A DNA stretch of 64,000 bases from Erythrobasidium yunnanense (GCA_001600175.1 BCJC01000004.1:744001-808000), one strand, 5' to 3'. Shown: positions 33,421 to 46,312, numbered from the stretch's first letter. Notes: generated by a model from the sequence alone, not told the origin. Numbers and translations: made by a program.

Positions 33421-36400
33421 ATGTTAGGCGATTCTCTGCTGGACGTGGTCCACCTACTCACGACCCCGGCGCTGCTCTTCGATGTCGCTGGAAGACTTCT
33501 CTATGCGAACCGTGCTGCATTAAAGTACGACGAGAACGACAGGACTGTCGTAACCCAAGTCGCGAGCCAGCTCTTTCCGGATCAAGCAAGCAGCAACAAC
33601 AAACGGCGGCATTCGCAGTCGCAGCAGCATGAGATACCTGTGAATATCGTCACTACTCGTATGCGAAGCAGTAAAGATGGAAAGAAGACCGATTATATCA
33701 CTGCTCGTCCACGCATGGGCAGGCGTGGTAGCTCGACATCCGGGAGTGAAGGAGGAACACCTACAGGAAGGGAAGATCAAGAACATCTGCTATGGAAGAT
33801 AACTAAGACAGTAGATCGAAGGATTGTTGCTCTGGCTCAAGATTGTCTGCATGACCCGTTGCCGGAACTGGTTAGCAATGAGGAAGTGGAGGAACTGCGT
33901 CACACCAAGCCTCTGGTCAATGTACCTTGGACGCTGCAGCATCGCTTCGAGCCGCTTCGCCGAGGCTTTGGCCTTATGAAAGATCTGATATGTAACTTCG
34001 ATTGGGCCAATCATCCACTGGGTCCCATCGAGCTATGGCCTCAAGCCAGAGTGGAGATGGTGGGAATGATGCTGGCGAGTCATGCGGGCATGACTTGTTA
34101 CCTGGAGGACGAGGCGTACGTTCTGTACAATGATGCTTTCATCGCCTGCCTCGGCAAGAGCAAGCACCCGGCATGTAAGCAATTCGCATGTATTCCCTTG
34201 ATGGCTGCGACTAAGCTTGATTTCAGGCTTGGGCAGGCCCGCGAAAGAAGTCTGGGGCGAGATCTGGCCGTTAATAGAGGCACCCATGAATGCAACATTG
34301 CAAGGCATTCCGTCAAAGTACGAAGACCAGATGCTCTTCTGGGAAAGACTTCAAGACGGAGGGCCCAACATACTCGAAGAAGTCTACGCTACTTGGTATT
34401 ACACTCCATACTGGGGACAAGATCGGGTCATTGGCAACCTTCTCATCCTGTTTGAGCAGCAAGAGAAGCAAAACCCAGTCGCAGCGCGCCGCACGGCTGT
34501 GTTAGCAGAACTCAGTGCTTCGCTATCCTCGTCGCGAAGCACTATCGACCTGTGTCGTAACACGCTCGAGGTCCTTTCACGCCTCGAAGTCGATCTACCA
34601 TACTGCATGGCATACACGAAAGTAGCCTATGAACCGCCGGAACTGCTCACACCGACCGACGGAATTGTCGGAGCTTCACCGGACCCCTATATCAGCATTT
34701 CTTCGGCAGGATCCATCTCCTCAAAAGACATAGAAGAGCAACAGAATATACATGTGTTCGCCTTACAGGAGACTGTTGGCTGTGCGTTCGATAGCGCGAT
34801 CGCTCCGAGCAGAATTATGGTCGATATAGAAGACGATGGTGGTCTCACTCCGACTAATGAAGGTCATGTAAAGTTCCCTGGAACAGGTGCTATCAACAAC
34901 CCATGGCACAAAGCGGCTCTGCAAGTAGTGCGCACCGGAGAAATGGCCGAAGTAGTCGATATGCAGCGGTATCTGGACGATGTACCTCATCGAGGTTTGC
35001 CGACCCTCAGACCTTACCGAGGGGTTGTGATGCCCCTCAAGCAGGGTACCCAGATCGTCGGCTTCATTATCGCTCTTCTCAACCCTGCATTACCATGGGG
35101 TTCCGAGTTCAAGGTCTTCATTGCAGTAGCCATGAGACAAATCAATCTCTCCCTATCGATGGTACGGACATTTGAGCAGGAGACCCAGCGAGTCGAAGAG
35201 CTGGCAGCACTAGATCGAGCCAAGACCAGCTTCTTTACATCTGTCAGCCATGAGGTACGAATCAATTCACTCCCGTCGAATGAGCTAGCATTGACGTGTA
35301 TTGCTAGTTGCGCACGCCTCTCACACTAATTCTTGGCCCGATAAGGGATCTTACCAATGACACATCCCTTTCGCGCAGTCAAGCATCCTCCATCTCTCTT
35401 GTGTACCGAAACGCTCGACGTTTACTGCGCCTAGTTAACTCGATCCTTGACTTTGCGCGAGCTGAAGCGGGAAAGCTATCTTCACAATTTGGGCCAGTCG
35501 CGTTGGGTGACATCACCATGGAGCTGGCCAGCTCCTTCCGAAGCGCAGTGGAAAGTGCAGGCATGGAGTTTATTACGGAAAATCTAGTACCTGATGACCT
35601 TCTAGTCTGGGTGGACATCGATAAATGGGAGAAGATTATCTTCAACTTGATAGGTAACGCTTTCAAGTTCACCAATTCTGGCTCCATAAGGGTAGCAACG
35701 CGAGCGGATCAGCACTACTTCTACATGGATATCCAGGATACCGGTATCGGTATCCCTGCAGACGAGTTATCCTCCATCTTTGATCGATTCGTTAGGGTCG
35801 AGAACTCGCAGGCTCGCAATATAGAAGGTACTGGAATCGGGCTATCGTTGACGCTAGAGCTTGTCAAAGCCCACGGTGGCAAAATTGGGGTTGAGAGGTA
35901 TTGAGACCGCATTTACGCTGCAATCGAATTCACTAAGATTTTCTTTGCCCTTCGCAGTATCTACAAAAAAGGCAGTACCTTTAGACGTATGTTCTGCCAC
36001 AACGATGCCCCCTGGATGCTCTTTCTGATGTCGACCTTTGGCAGTCAAAATACCTCTTGGCAACAGTCATCTGCCAAAGCAATATCTCATACACGCAAGT
36101 TCCAGCGGGCCCGGGGCTCCCTTACAATTCACACGTAACAAGGGTGGCTCTGAGGATTACAAGCTCCATACTGTATGTTAAGACACTGGAGAACGCGTAC
36201 AAACCCTCCTGACTGACGTCCGTTTTGCAGTCCGAGGATATAAGCAATCCTACAACTGGGACAAGAAGCGAGTCTGTAACCGGAACTGATGACAGCCCGG
36301 AGAATCAAGCAAAGAATGGCGAGATCTGGCCAGCTCTGATTTTCGGGGACCGTGCGAGAGCGCGTATCCTTTTAGCTGATGACAACGCCGATTTGAGAGT

Positions 36401-39058
36401 CTTTATTCAAGGCATTCTCGGCAAATATGCCGACGTGGCAGAGGCGCCCGATGGCTTGTCAGCCTGGAATATGATACAGAACGAACCCTTCGACTTGCTG
36501 CTATCGGACATCATGGTGCGTAATGGCTACAGCACCTGTGATCGAAACAGCTTGAGCTAAGCGATCTTCTCCGCAGATGCCCCGCATGACAGGCTTCCAG
36601 CTGCTGGCCGAAATTCGAAAAAGCGAGAAATACAAAAGTATGCCAGTAATCTTGATCTCCGCAAGGGCAGGGGAGGACGCAGGCGTAGAGTCTCTCAGCT
36701 CTGGCGCCGATGATCATCTCAACAAGCCTTTCTCGTCGAAAGAGCTCATTTTGCGGGTGCATAGCCACCTTCAACTAGCTGCAATTCGATCCGAGCTTGA
36801 ATTGCGGGTAACGGAAAGAACGGCAGCTCTAGAAGAATCAAAAGAAACATTCCGACAGCTATCAGAACTACTGCAAGTAGGCGTACATCGGTCTGACCGC
36901 GATGGGCGAATCGTCTGGGCAAACAGAAAATGGTTCGACGTCCTTGGCCTAGACTATGGATGCTGGGATGAATGGGCAAATCGCATTCACCCTGAAGACC
37001 TTGAGACGGCCGCTGCACATTACAACAGGGCCGTCGAGACTGGCGAAGGGTACACCCATCCTGTCGAAATGAGGCTACTAGGGCACAACAACCAGATCAT
37101 CGACATAACATACGAGTTGCAACCCGAGAGGAATGCTATAGGCGATATAGTGAGCCCCCAAGTGGTTGTTAAGCTCGACCCATGGCTGACTTGTTTGGGC
37201 AGACTGGCTTCGTCGGAGTATTCTCAGATGTGAGTATGCTGAGGAAACTCGAGAAAGAGCGTATAGCCCTGGAGTCTTCAAGAAGGGAGGAGGCCGAGAC
37301 AGCTCGACGATTACAAGAGGAGTTTATTGATGGTGAGTGGATGTCGCGCCCTAAGAATAACGCGGGTCTAACAGGACCCATTGCTATTCAGTAACGTCAC
37401 ATGAATTGCGAAACCCTCTGCATGCTATAAGCATGTCGGCCGAACTTTTGGGAGAATCATTGGCCAAATTCCAGCAAATACAGAGGGATAGTCCTGTTGG
37501 CTCTCCTGTGCATGAGCTTCTGAGCAGACTGGACAATGAAATCAAGGAGGATCTGGACGCTGTTTCCACCATTCTCCTGTCAAGTCGGCACCAGAAACGT
37601 ATTGCAGACGATGTACTGCACGTCTCGAAGATTAGCGGAGGTCTTGTACAATTGGTTCAGAACGACTGGCAGCCCGAGGAAACCATTAAGAATACCCTCA
37701 AGATGTTCAATCTCGAGGTTCAGGCCAAAGCCATCAAGATATTCTATGAACGCGATCCCTCTTTGGACATGCTGGGAGACATCGTTTCTGGTGACGAAGG
37801 ACGCTTTACGCAAGTCTTAGTCAATCTTCTCAGCAACGCTATGAAGTTCCTCGATGGTGCACCCAAGCGAGAAATACGCATTGGCCTAGCTGCAACACCG
37901 ATTCTCTCCGAGAGCGCTACGCAGCGGCTGTATGAGCCTGATGCTTTCACTTTGGACGATCTTACTCCTCTGTCCGCCCCGTATCGGACAACTTGGCCTG
38001 TGAAGGGCGCCGACGATGAAGCGTATCTACATATCGCTGTGAAAGACACCGGACCCGGCATGAGTCCAGAAGAGCAAGGTCGCATATTCAAGCGCTACTC
38101 GCAAGCATCGCCGAAAACCTATCGCGAATTTGGAGGAGTTGGACTAGGTCTGTACATTTCGCGGCGGCTTGTCGAGCTACACGGCGGGGCGGTATCTCTG
38201 CAGAGCATCAAAGGCGTTGGTACTGTCTTCCGCCTTTACATCAGAGTAGGCAGACGCTCTCCACCTATCGCAATGCCTTCCGACAGAACGATAGTCGAAT
38301 CACCTAGTTTGGTCGAACCACCAAGTCTGGTCGCAGCCCCGAGCCCTGGTCTCAGTCCTCCGGTCCGCCCTGACATCCACCCGACTAGGAGCAACAGTCT
38401 CTCCCAAGAAGCAGCTAGTATACGGTCCACAAACTCTTCGCCGGGTGCATCAAGTCTTCAACCTATTGAAACAGCCACGGGCCGTAAGCCTCGTATACTC
38501 GTGGTAGAAGGTGAGGCGCATTCTCGCGAGCCAATCGATTATGTATCTGATGCCGCGCTGTTGGCAGACAACGATGTCAACCTCAAGGTCCTGGTCCGCC
38601 TGCTAAACTCCATGAAATGCGACGTCTCAACAGCTCGAGATGGCGCAGAGTCTATCGCGGTAATAGAAAAGGTCACACAACAAGAAGGATATCCATATTT
38701 TGATCTGATATTCATGGATCTGGTGAGTTCAGCGGGCCTGTAATCAACAGTACACTCATACCTTGGTCATAACAGGAAATGCCAATCATGGACGGCTTAA
38801 CAGCAACACAGAACATTCGCGCTGCGGAAGCAAACGGGAAGTACATAGGCAAAAAGGTGACCATCGTGGCCGTCAGTGCGAATGCCCGACAGGTGTATGC
38901 CGATCTGAGTGCCCAAGCTGGCATGGATGGGTGAGTGTTCTCGCATAGATCCACGGTCTGGAGAGGAAGATTGACGCTGCCCTTCTAGCTTCCTTCGCAA
39001 GCCTTACTCGAAGGCACAGCTGGCCGAAATTGTACAACAATATGTCCAGCAGGAATAG
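33421..39058 (+). CDS. dual hybrid histidine kinase (PAS-GAF-HK-REC-PAS-HK-REC), Tco2-like
   Basis: A cytoplasmic multistep phosphorelay sensor. Eleven exons, from 33421-34174 to 38989-39058, give 1690 residues. Order: an N-terminal PAS-like segment (TPALLFDVAGRLLYANRA); a sensor region near residue 195 (NHPLGPIELWP) with GRPAKEVWGEIW, as in PAS-GAF bacterial kinases; kinase 1 with SHELRTPL (His near 593), NLIGNAFKF, DTGIGIPADE and GTGIGLSL; receiver 1 with ILLADDN, LLLSDIMMPRMTG and LNKPF; a second PAS near 1040 (VGVHRSDRDGRIVWAN); kinase 2 with SHELRNPL (His near 1176), NLLSNAMKF, DTGPGMS and GGVGLGLY; and receiver 2 with ALLADNDVN, FMDLEMPIMDG and RKPYS. All phosphotransfer residues appear intact. 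No membrane helix seen. The dual layout is known from Cryptococcus Tco2. An upstream start exon is possible. Confidence 0.9.
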
Positions 39059-39132
39059 TAGCCATATAGACATCATAGAGGCTTGTGACTTCGTATCCTT
39101 CCGCCATCAAGCATGAAATTAAGGAAAGCCAG

Positions 39133-40984
39133 CTAATCTTGTATCAATAGGTAAGAAGTTTGGCTACCCAGAGCAACCTTGGCGATCCTGTGCCTGTTCT
39201 TGTCTATTATTCCATGTGTATCAAGTTTGGTAGCTGCGTAGACGTTCGTTGTTGTGCCTATACCGAGTCGGCCATGTGAACTGTTCAAACCCCAAACATA
39301 GACTTCTTGTTGATCTGCGATGAGTGTGTGAGTCCAGCTCCGTAGACACCAAAGGTCGCATTATCTACCGTTTACTGCAATTGCATAGCCATTGGCTGCC
39401 CTGATGGAGACGATGTTCTCGAGGCCCGAAACTCGCTGAGGCTTGATCGATTCCAGATTAGATGGCCCTTGCCCGATAGCGCCGTAGCCAGCAGCATAGA
39501 CCAAGCCTTCCTCTGATTATGCGAAAACAAGTCAGCTCTGTGCCATTCAGGTTCACGTAGTGTGGAGGCAGGCTGAATTCAGAGAGACAAGTCCCTCTCG
39601 CCGAACGGGAGAGACGAAGATTTCGTCGTCGGACATGGCGTCATCGACTGAGCTGCACACAAGTGTGCACTCGCTAAGATGGCCCCGACATACTTTCATC
39701 GCATGGAATGATTGGAGTTTGGATTGTAGCGACCACAGCTTACCATTTAGGAGAAGCGCAAAGGAGCCGCCAATCTGGAAGTCTACCACCTTGGGGAGAC
39801 CAATCAGCGCCCAGTCCATAAGCTTTGGCTCGAGTATACGATCTATCTTTTCTCCGTGGAAAGCTTGAGCGTATTCCTGCGAGTAATATACATGAGAAGC
39901 CAAACTCTCGGATCGCTGAAGCAATACTTACAGAGTTACCGAAGCTCCACAAGTCACCTTCTTTGCTGATCACAGCGGCCGTATCGGCTCCTGCATAGAT
40001 CGAAGCAATACCTTCTTCCTGCAATTGCTCTGGCAGAGCAATCTTCGTGAATGCATGCCTATCTTTGTCATCACCCAGGCCAAGCTGGCCATCGGTGTTG
40101 ACACCCGATCCAAGCAGGCCACCATTCTCTAATGTGCCTGTTCAGCCAGCTTACGAAGCGTGATGAGATCATACTGACTTGTGAGTACCAGCGCATGCTC
40201 GAAGCCGGCTGCTATGCTTGCGATGTCTGAAGTAGCGGACGGCACTAATGTAGCTCTCGAGGCAAAGGATTGTATGGGGGACCCATTCTTCGAAGATTCG
40301 GGCTCGAGTGCCAACTGACCTGGGAATCACGCATGTGTAAGACGTTCACCAGAAGTAATACAGAATGGGTATACCTCTTGCTTTGTTACCGAAAGAATAT
40401 AGAACGGACTGATCTTGCCAGTGAAATCAGCTTTTGAGCATAATTGTTAAATCAGAGACGCTCACCTCCTTGCCTGACTTGTATATACGATGACGTAATG
40501 CCGCATCGTATGCTCTCTATGTAGTCGCCAGAGAAGCCTTCCACCAGACCTCGAGTCGGTTCCTACAGTTGACTGAGCAGAGTACACCCAAGTCACAGGC
40601 TGGAGCACGTACTTGTGAATTGTAGCCAATCCCAAGCTGTCCAGACTCGTTTCTTCCTATCGCGAAGACGGACTCTGTACCCTTCGCATCACGAAAAGCA
40701 ATGAGGGCGTGATTCAAGCCGGCTTCCAGATGGGTTATATGAGGATTAGACGCTGCTTCTTCATCGATTCCTATGCTCTCCAGCCATGTAGACAGCGGGA
40801 CTTCCGTGAAGGTAGGACATGAGGCATTGCGAGCGCTTGAAGGCAGAAAAGGGTTAAGGCCAGCTAAGAACAGGCGCTGCGTTGACTTTCTGGAAGGTTG
40901 TTGCGCGACAGAGGTGGATAGAGAACGCCGTATAGGAGCAAGACAGGCTGGACAGCGAGATCTTGTGGACAGTCGGGAAAGCAT
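39133..40984 (-). CDS. mitochondrial RCC1-repeat protein (Fmp25/RCC1L-like)
   Basis: An RCC1-type beta-propeller with a mitochondrial presequence: MLSRLSTRSRCPACLAPIRR then SLSTSVAQQPSRKSTQR is basic and hydroxylated, with no acids. Repeats are visible as SVFAIGRNESGQLGIGYNSQ, YSFGNKARGQLALEP, GLLGSGVNTDGQLGLGDD, DLWSFGNSEYAQAF, LVYAAGYGAIGQGPSN and YVWGLNSSHGRLGIG, with EAGLNHALIAF and AAGFEHALVLT as intervening strands. Human RCC1L and yeast Fmp25 are the known mitochondrial members and act in mitoribosome or respiratory-complex biogenesis. The gene has about seven small exons and converges on the dual kinase, with stop codons only 74 bases apart. I chose ATG 40984 because it begins the presequence; the frame is open further upstream without a conserved pattern. 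Confidence 0.75.
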
Positions 40985-41297
40985 CAAGTCAAGGCACAAG
41001 GCACGAAAGGCAATGTAGACCTGATGCAGAGAATCTAAGGGGCGACAAACAGTTGACAGAAGGTTGACAGAAAAGACGTCTAGTGAATTCCGTTTAAGTC
41101 CTGACCCGCCTGCACTGGGATGCGGGACGGAACCCTTGCCTAAGGGGAGAGTACATCTAAGGTTTCTTTTACGACTAGTATCGGTACCAGATACGGGTAG
41201 GATAGGGAAAGAGTATAAGAAGGTGGGAAAGGTTACAAGCAAATAAGAGATGGAGAGTCCTAGTTTATCCCAGATTCGCTCGCGAAGCGATGCCGCT

Positions 41298-42912
41298 TTA
41301 GTGGAGCTTGCTAGCGATGGCGCCAGCGGCGGGCTTTTCAGGCTCGGCAGCACCTGTAGTTGGCAGGCCGAAGGCAGTCTTGAAAGAATCGTAGATGAGC
41401 CATTGCAGAGCAGTCAATGTACCGATCCTAGACAGCATCGTCAGCATCATGTTCGTCGGTAATGCACAGCGCAAACCACAAGCCGTATGCGACTGATTAC
41501 TTGACAGCGCATACAGCTTGCGCTCTAAGCCTTTTGATCCGCTTACATGACGATTCTGGTTCCGAGACCAGCCCAGAGACCACCGAAACCGATCTCAGAG
41601 TAGATGCCTCCTACGGTAGGTTTGACACCAGTCTTGGATGTTGCGTTAAGCTTGGAGACCATGGTATCGGCAGGGTGACTTTCGAACGATGTTAGCATTC
41701 AACACATAGTGCCCATCGCATCAACTCACGAGACGATAGCGCAGAAGACACCAGCAATGTAACCACCGACGAACGAGACACCGAGCTGTTGGAGCTTGTT
41801 GTACGACTGCTTGGGTTTACCGAGGGAAGCGTAGATCTTGGCGACGGTAGCCTCGAACGACCAGAACTTCATCATGGTGTAAGGGATCTGACGGGACCAG
41901 AGAGATGGGAGAGACTTGAAGAGACCACCGGCACCCTCAGCAGCGACGAACTTGGAGACACCATCGGAGATACCACGGGCGAATACTGGGTTGGTGGAAG
42001 TCTGGATTCGGACCTTGACGGCCTCCATCTGATGTAGAGTGTCAGTATGTGCGAAGACTGATGCTTGCGAACGTAGACTGACGGGTACGAGGGCTACATC
42101 GGCAATGAACTCGGCGGAAGCGGAACCAGCAAGGTAGATGGCGTCCTTGTATTTCTTAGCGTTGGTAGGTCCAGCAAGGTCGGAGTAGTACTTCTTGAAG
42201 AATTCGTAGAATCCGTACTTGCATGCACCCTGCATCGAGTAACCGAGAGCAGTAGGGGTCCATCCGGTGCTGCACGCTAGCGTTAGCAAATGCTTCACCC
42301 GATAGCAATTTGTGTTGCATACTATAGACCTCTGAAGCCATCAGCAGCGTAGATCTTCTTCCATCCATCAACGTTTCCGCTGTAGAGGGTCTTGTCGACC
42401 TGTCTTCGGCACTTGACAAGATCAAGGGGAGTGACTGATTTCGCACGGTTTAGCAGAGGGTGATGAACTTTGCGAAGGCAGTAGAAGGCTCACCAAGGGT
42501 GTGGGTAGCACCGCAAGCGACGATACCACCGAGAGCAGAGACGGCGTAGAATTTGCCAGAGTAGAGCTCAATCTTGTTTCCGCCGGCGGACTCTGGGACC
42601 TTGGCCTTGACAGCGGACTCTGCCTTGCTGAACTCCTTCTTTGCGGAAGCCTCAAGCTCTGTATTCGTGCATCGATAGGCGCCAATTGAGAACAGGTACG
42701 GAGACGGCACAAAGACCAAGGAAGAACAAGCACAAGGGTGATGCATGTAAGCAGGCGTATAGCTCCAACATAGCATAGCTCGACCCACGCTTTGCCTTGT
42801 CCTTTGCATCGTCGAGCACGCTCAAAGTGTTGAAAGGCTTGATTTGCGGCATGGAGAAGCCAGGAAGAGCGGGCGCCGTGAAGGCAGCGACGTTTGCAGG
42901 AAGAGCGAACAT
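41298..42912 (-). CDS. PIC2: mitochondrial phosphate/copper carrier (Pic2/Mir1 type)
   Basis: A mitochondrial inner-membrane carrier that imports phosphate (Pic2 also copper). The three carrier repeats are visible: TPLDLVKCRRQVD with GWKKIYAADGFRGL; ALVPMEAVKVRIQTS with FVAAEGAGGLFKSL; and HPADTMVSKLN with GFGGLWAGLGTRIVM. Between them are GWTPTALGYSMQGACKYGFY and PSLWSRQIPYTMMKFWSFE, both typical of phosphate carriers. The N-terminal region (MFALPANVAAF, then a Lys/Ala/Glu linker QLEASAKKEFSKAES) is longer than in yeast. At least seven short introns interrupt the gene. The C-terminus reads AAGAIASKLH. Start is ATG 42912. Confidence 0.9.
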
Positions 42913-43626
42913 GGTATCAACAAAGATTAGACAGTTCGAAGAAGTCTTGAAATCGTCAGGACAGAAGCTGTGAATTTGGACCTCGAGCAGGGAAGTTTTT
43001 CAAGGCCGTGCTCGGCTGATTTCGGGTTGACTTTCTATCAATCAATCAACAACGGTGAGCAGCAGCGATATATCTAGAAGTATACAAGAACTGATGGTGG
43101 TTTGTCTGTAGCATCCATGTCAAATTCCTCGCTGTTGAAGTCGCGTTTTCAGACAGATCTCACAGCTGCGAGAGCCGTAGCCGATGCGAAGAAGCAAACT
43201 ACCGTCCTTTGATTGAGACGAAGCACCAGCTTAATGCCCTAAAGTGTAGAACCACGGCGCATTGCCAGCCAGAAGGTTCTGTACGGGCTGGGAGGTGCTG
43301 AGATTTCAGTGCAATGTGCTTTTTCTGGCAACGTCACGAGCGCAAGTGAGTATATGGTACAGCGTAAAGTTCGAGACGTGGTCCATCTAGCTTGAAACCC
43401 TTCTGTAAACCCTCTGTCATGTGATTCATGTCGCGAAGATCTAGTACGGTGAAATGAAAGGAAGCTAAGTGTACGATGCTATGCTAGCTACTAAGACCAA
43501 CAACATACTGCTTAAATATCAGGTCCTGACTTTGCTATCGAAGAGAGGATCGAGCAGCTGATATAGACAACAAGGCTCATATGTACTGACACACAGCACA
43601 GGCTTAATAAGGATACACGAGGCATC
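42913..43626. promoter_or_regulatory. promoter region of the phosphate carrier
   Basis: A 714-base region between two minus-strand genes with no supported coding frame. It should hold the promoter and 5' leader of the phosphate carrier and the 3' end of the coiled-coil gene. A tatcaatcaatcaacaacgg stretch near 43035 is the only visible simple-sequence patch. Confidence 0.5.
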
Positions 43627-45542
43627 TCAGTCGATGCTGGAGAGGGAACTTATATGTGAAATGCTGATTTCTGGACTGCTCGTAGCAGCCGAGGACGATC
43701 GTGTAGAATTCGAAAAGTCCGTGCTCATATCTATCGATATGGACGTTGAGGTCTCATCGCCATCCTTAGACTCGTCTTCATCATTCCCAGTCGACGCGCT
43801 CGAGACTTCCCTTGTATGATCGCCAGAGTGTGACTGTCTAGCATGAGATGGCGAATCTGCTTCCGTTGCAAAGAACGGATTGAGCACCTTTCCACCGATA
43901 TTGATAGGCCTCTCGATAGCTTCTTTAGCTCTCCTGTTGAGCGATTCAAGCTTTGATACGACGTCTGCGAAGTGCGTATCTCTCCGCAGAACCTCTTCCC
44001 ATTCCAGCTCTTCTTGCTCCTCGTCTTCCAAGCCTCCACTACTCCATGAAAAGTCATCGGAAATGGGCGAGAGTAGAGGAGGCATCGAGCCACCAGTGCC
44101 AATATGCTGAGGGAGTATAGACTGATCTCGCATGCGTCGCCGAAGCAGACGAATTTCCTGCGCTTGCTTGACTTTGGTACGTTCAAGGGTAGAGTTGATC
44201 GCAAGAAGAGACGTATTGGTTATCTCTAGGTCCAGTATCTGCAAGAATAGGCAATCAGACATTTCCGGTTTGGATAGCACGGAGCATGACAGCTTACCTT
44301 TCGATTCACCTTAGCATCTCGCTGAAGCTTCTCTTCTAGCGTTGGTGCACGCTGCGGAGGAGTCGCCAGCAGATCGTGCAACGGCAAGGATGCCTTGATC
44401 TCCCTGCTTTCCCGCTTGGCAGCTTCGCACACAGAAACATTCGATATGGAGGATGTGGAGGATGATAAACTTTGACTCCTCCGTCTCGTGCGATGATATG
44501 CAGTCTTCGTGACCGTCTTTGCTGCATCTGAGAAGATCTCGGGGGAAAGGCTCATGGATGTCGAAGCTGTCGATGAGGAAGACTGAGAGGAAGTGGAGGG
44601 CCGCTTCAAACCGAGAGAAGAAGAGGGGGATTGCTGTGGGAGCATTGTAGAGTGTGTACGGCGAATGGGACTAGGTTGTGGATGAGGCGTCGTAGATCGT
44701 GCTGGAGAGGTCTGCACGCGAAGAGGAGAGGCAGGCCGGACTGGCGATGCCGGACGACGGATAGGTGAAGAAGGTCGTTGAGGTGCTTGCATACCACCTG
44801 GTACTCGAGCGGAAGTAGATGCTCCAAAGACGGCAGCTGAAGAGGAGGGTGAGCATGATAGCGTCGCAGCCGGTAGAAGGACATGCGCAGCGGCAGCATG
44901 AGGTCGGGTTGTGATAGAGGCTTTCAAAGGATCAGCAGCTCTTGCTGGCCGCTTGAAGCCAGGGTTGGCAGTTGCAGTGATCGGGGACGGTTGATGATGC
45001 CTAGCTGAAGCTGCGCTCGGAAAAGCCGTTGAAGAAGCAGCATTGACTTTCCTAGCATACACTGATGCTGTCGGTGAATCAGTAGGCTCAGTAGAACCGC
45101 CTCTGACTCTGCGATCAAGCGACCTCGTGTTGTTTACGAAACTTGGTGACGCTGAGATAGTCGCAACTGATGTAGGAGGTGTGCGAACATTGCTGTTTGA
45201 CAGAGGTGATCCGTCTTGATGTCCATTATTAGTGTAGCCAAGTACCCTTGCTTTGATCCCTCCTCCTCCAGAAGCAACTGACACCCCTCCAGGACTCGAA
45301 GATGGAAACGACGGCGTCGCATGGACCACTCTTGCGCCTACAGAGGCTGCTGATGATGAAGATGTCGGTGTACTGCTGCCTGCGACTTTGACGCTGCTGT
45401 TCCCGGCGATGTTCACTCTGGCTCGTGCTGTCACCCCGAAGCTTGGACTCCCGCTGTTACCTTTCCTGGCGATATCGCTACTGCTGTTACTGGTAATGCT
45501 CTCGCTGGTGTCGATGCGCGCAAAGACCCGGCGCTTCTCCAT
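43627..45542 (-). CDS. Ser-rich conserved coiled-coil protein, unknown function
   Basis: Two exons (45542-44298, 44238-43627) give 618 residues. The first ~390 residues are Ser/Pro/Thr-rich and disordered, with repeated SPIRRPASPVRPASPLRV-type SP sites. A short helical module spans the splice: LLATPPQRAPTLEEKLQRDA, KVNRKILDLEITNTSLLAIN, then STLERTKVKQAQEIRLLRRR, a likely parallel coiled coil. An acidic helix (DEEQEELEWEEVLRRDTHFA, then DVVSKLESLNRRAKEAIERP) follows, and a Ser/Thr/Asp-rich tail. The module looks like a conserved fungal region, and SP-rich plus coiled-coil architecture fits a cytoskeletal or cell-cycle protein, but I cannot name it. It is divergent from the small Cys-pair protein. 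Confidence 0.7.
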
Positions 45543-45829
45543 ATTCGCATCGCCGAAAGTTTGGTGCGAAGAGACAAGATGACGTTTCTCGAGGCGTCGC
45601 TCTCATCGCTACGACCACGTCTGTGCGCTACGCCAATACCTATTTCGCTTGAAGTCCAACGACCCCATCCATCCCTATCCTTTGTGTTCGGTCTCCTGCG
45701 GGCTCTAGTCCACGGTTCAGATGCCTCAGCCAGAGCGCAACACGACTTGCTGGCCAAGTGTACTTATCGCATCAACTAGTCTCTCGCTTGTCGACTGCTT
45801 GTCTCTGTGTCCTCACTTCTGCCCGCGCC

Positions 45830-46312
45830 ATGTTCCGTAAAGCTCGTCAAGTCATGCATCTCCGAGCTGCAGAGCTTCAACCTGCAAAGTCTCAAGCTGT
45901 CGCAAAGACCGAATCTGCACCTGTCAATACCCCAATGAAGGGTGCAAGAGGCATAGACTGCCTCGTGCTCTCCAGGGATAGTGGATCCGCCAGCAAAGCC
46001 TGCTTGAGTAAATTCCCGACATATCGCTATTCTTTGCGACAGCCATGGGCAACTCCTAACTACTTTAAACAATGGACCAAGTATCTGGAGACACTCAACT
46101 CGAGCAAACACGTAAGGCTTCACTACGAGATTCTCAGTCTGCCGACTGCGGACACACCAGGATATCTCAAAATTTTGGGTCAGCATTGGCACAAAGTGAA
46201 TGACTGCCCAATCTGTAATGAAGAGAAGATCTGGGACGAACAGGCTATCATAGCCAGGTGCCGAGAGCTAGGTCTTGATCCTTATTCGAAAGGCAGATTG
46301 ACTAGGCCTTGA
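45830..46312 (+). CDS. small protein with a Cys-pair motif, unknown function
   Basis: A single-exon frame of 160 residues. The start MFRKARQVMHLRAAELQPAK is basic and amphipathic like a mitochondrial presequence. The second half looks ordered: FKQWTKYLETLNSSKHVRLH, YLKILGQHWHKVNDCPICNE, WDEQAIIARCRELGLDPYSK. One CPIC pair is present, with His residues just before it, but not a full zinc finger. The gene shares a 287-base divergent promoter with the coiled-coil gene. Unrecognised; a mitochondrial role is only suggested by the N-terminus. Confidence 0.58.
   Translation: MFRKARQVMHLRAAELQPAKSQAVAKTESAPVNTPMKGARGIDCLVLSRDSGSASKACLSKFPTYRYSLRQPWATPNYFKQWTKYLETLNSSKHVRLHYEILSLPTADTPGYLKILGQHWHKVNDCPICNEEKIWDEQAIIARCRELGLDPYSKGRLTRP

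Noticed and set aside
45431-45779. Overlapping frames on both strands at the start of the coiled-coil gene
   Set aside because: They overlap the well-supported first exon (ATG 45542) or its promoter and have arginine-rich shadow composition.
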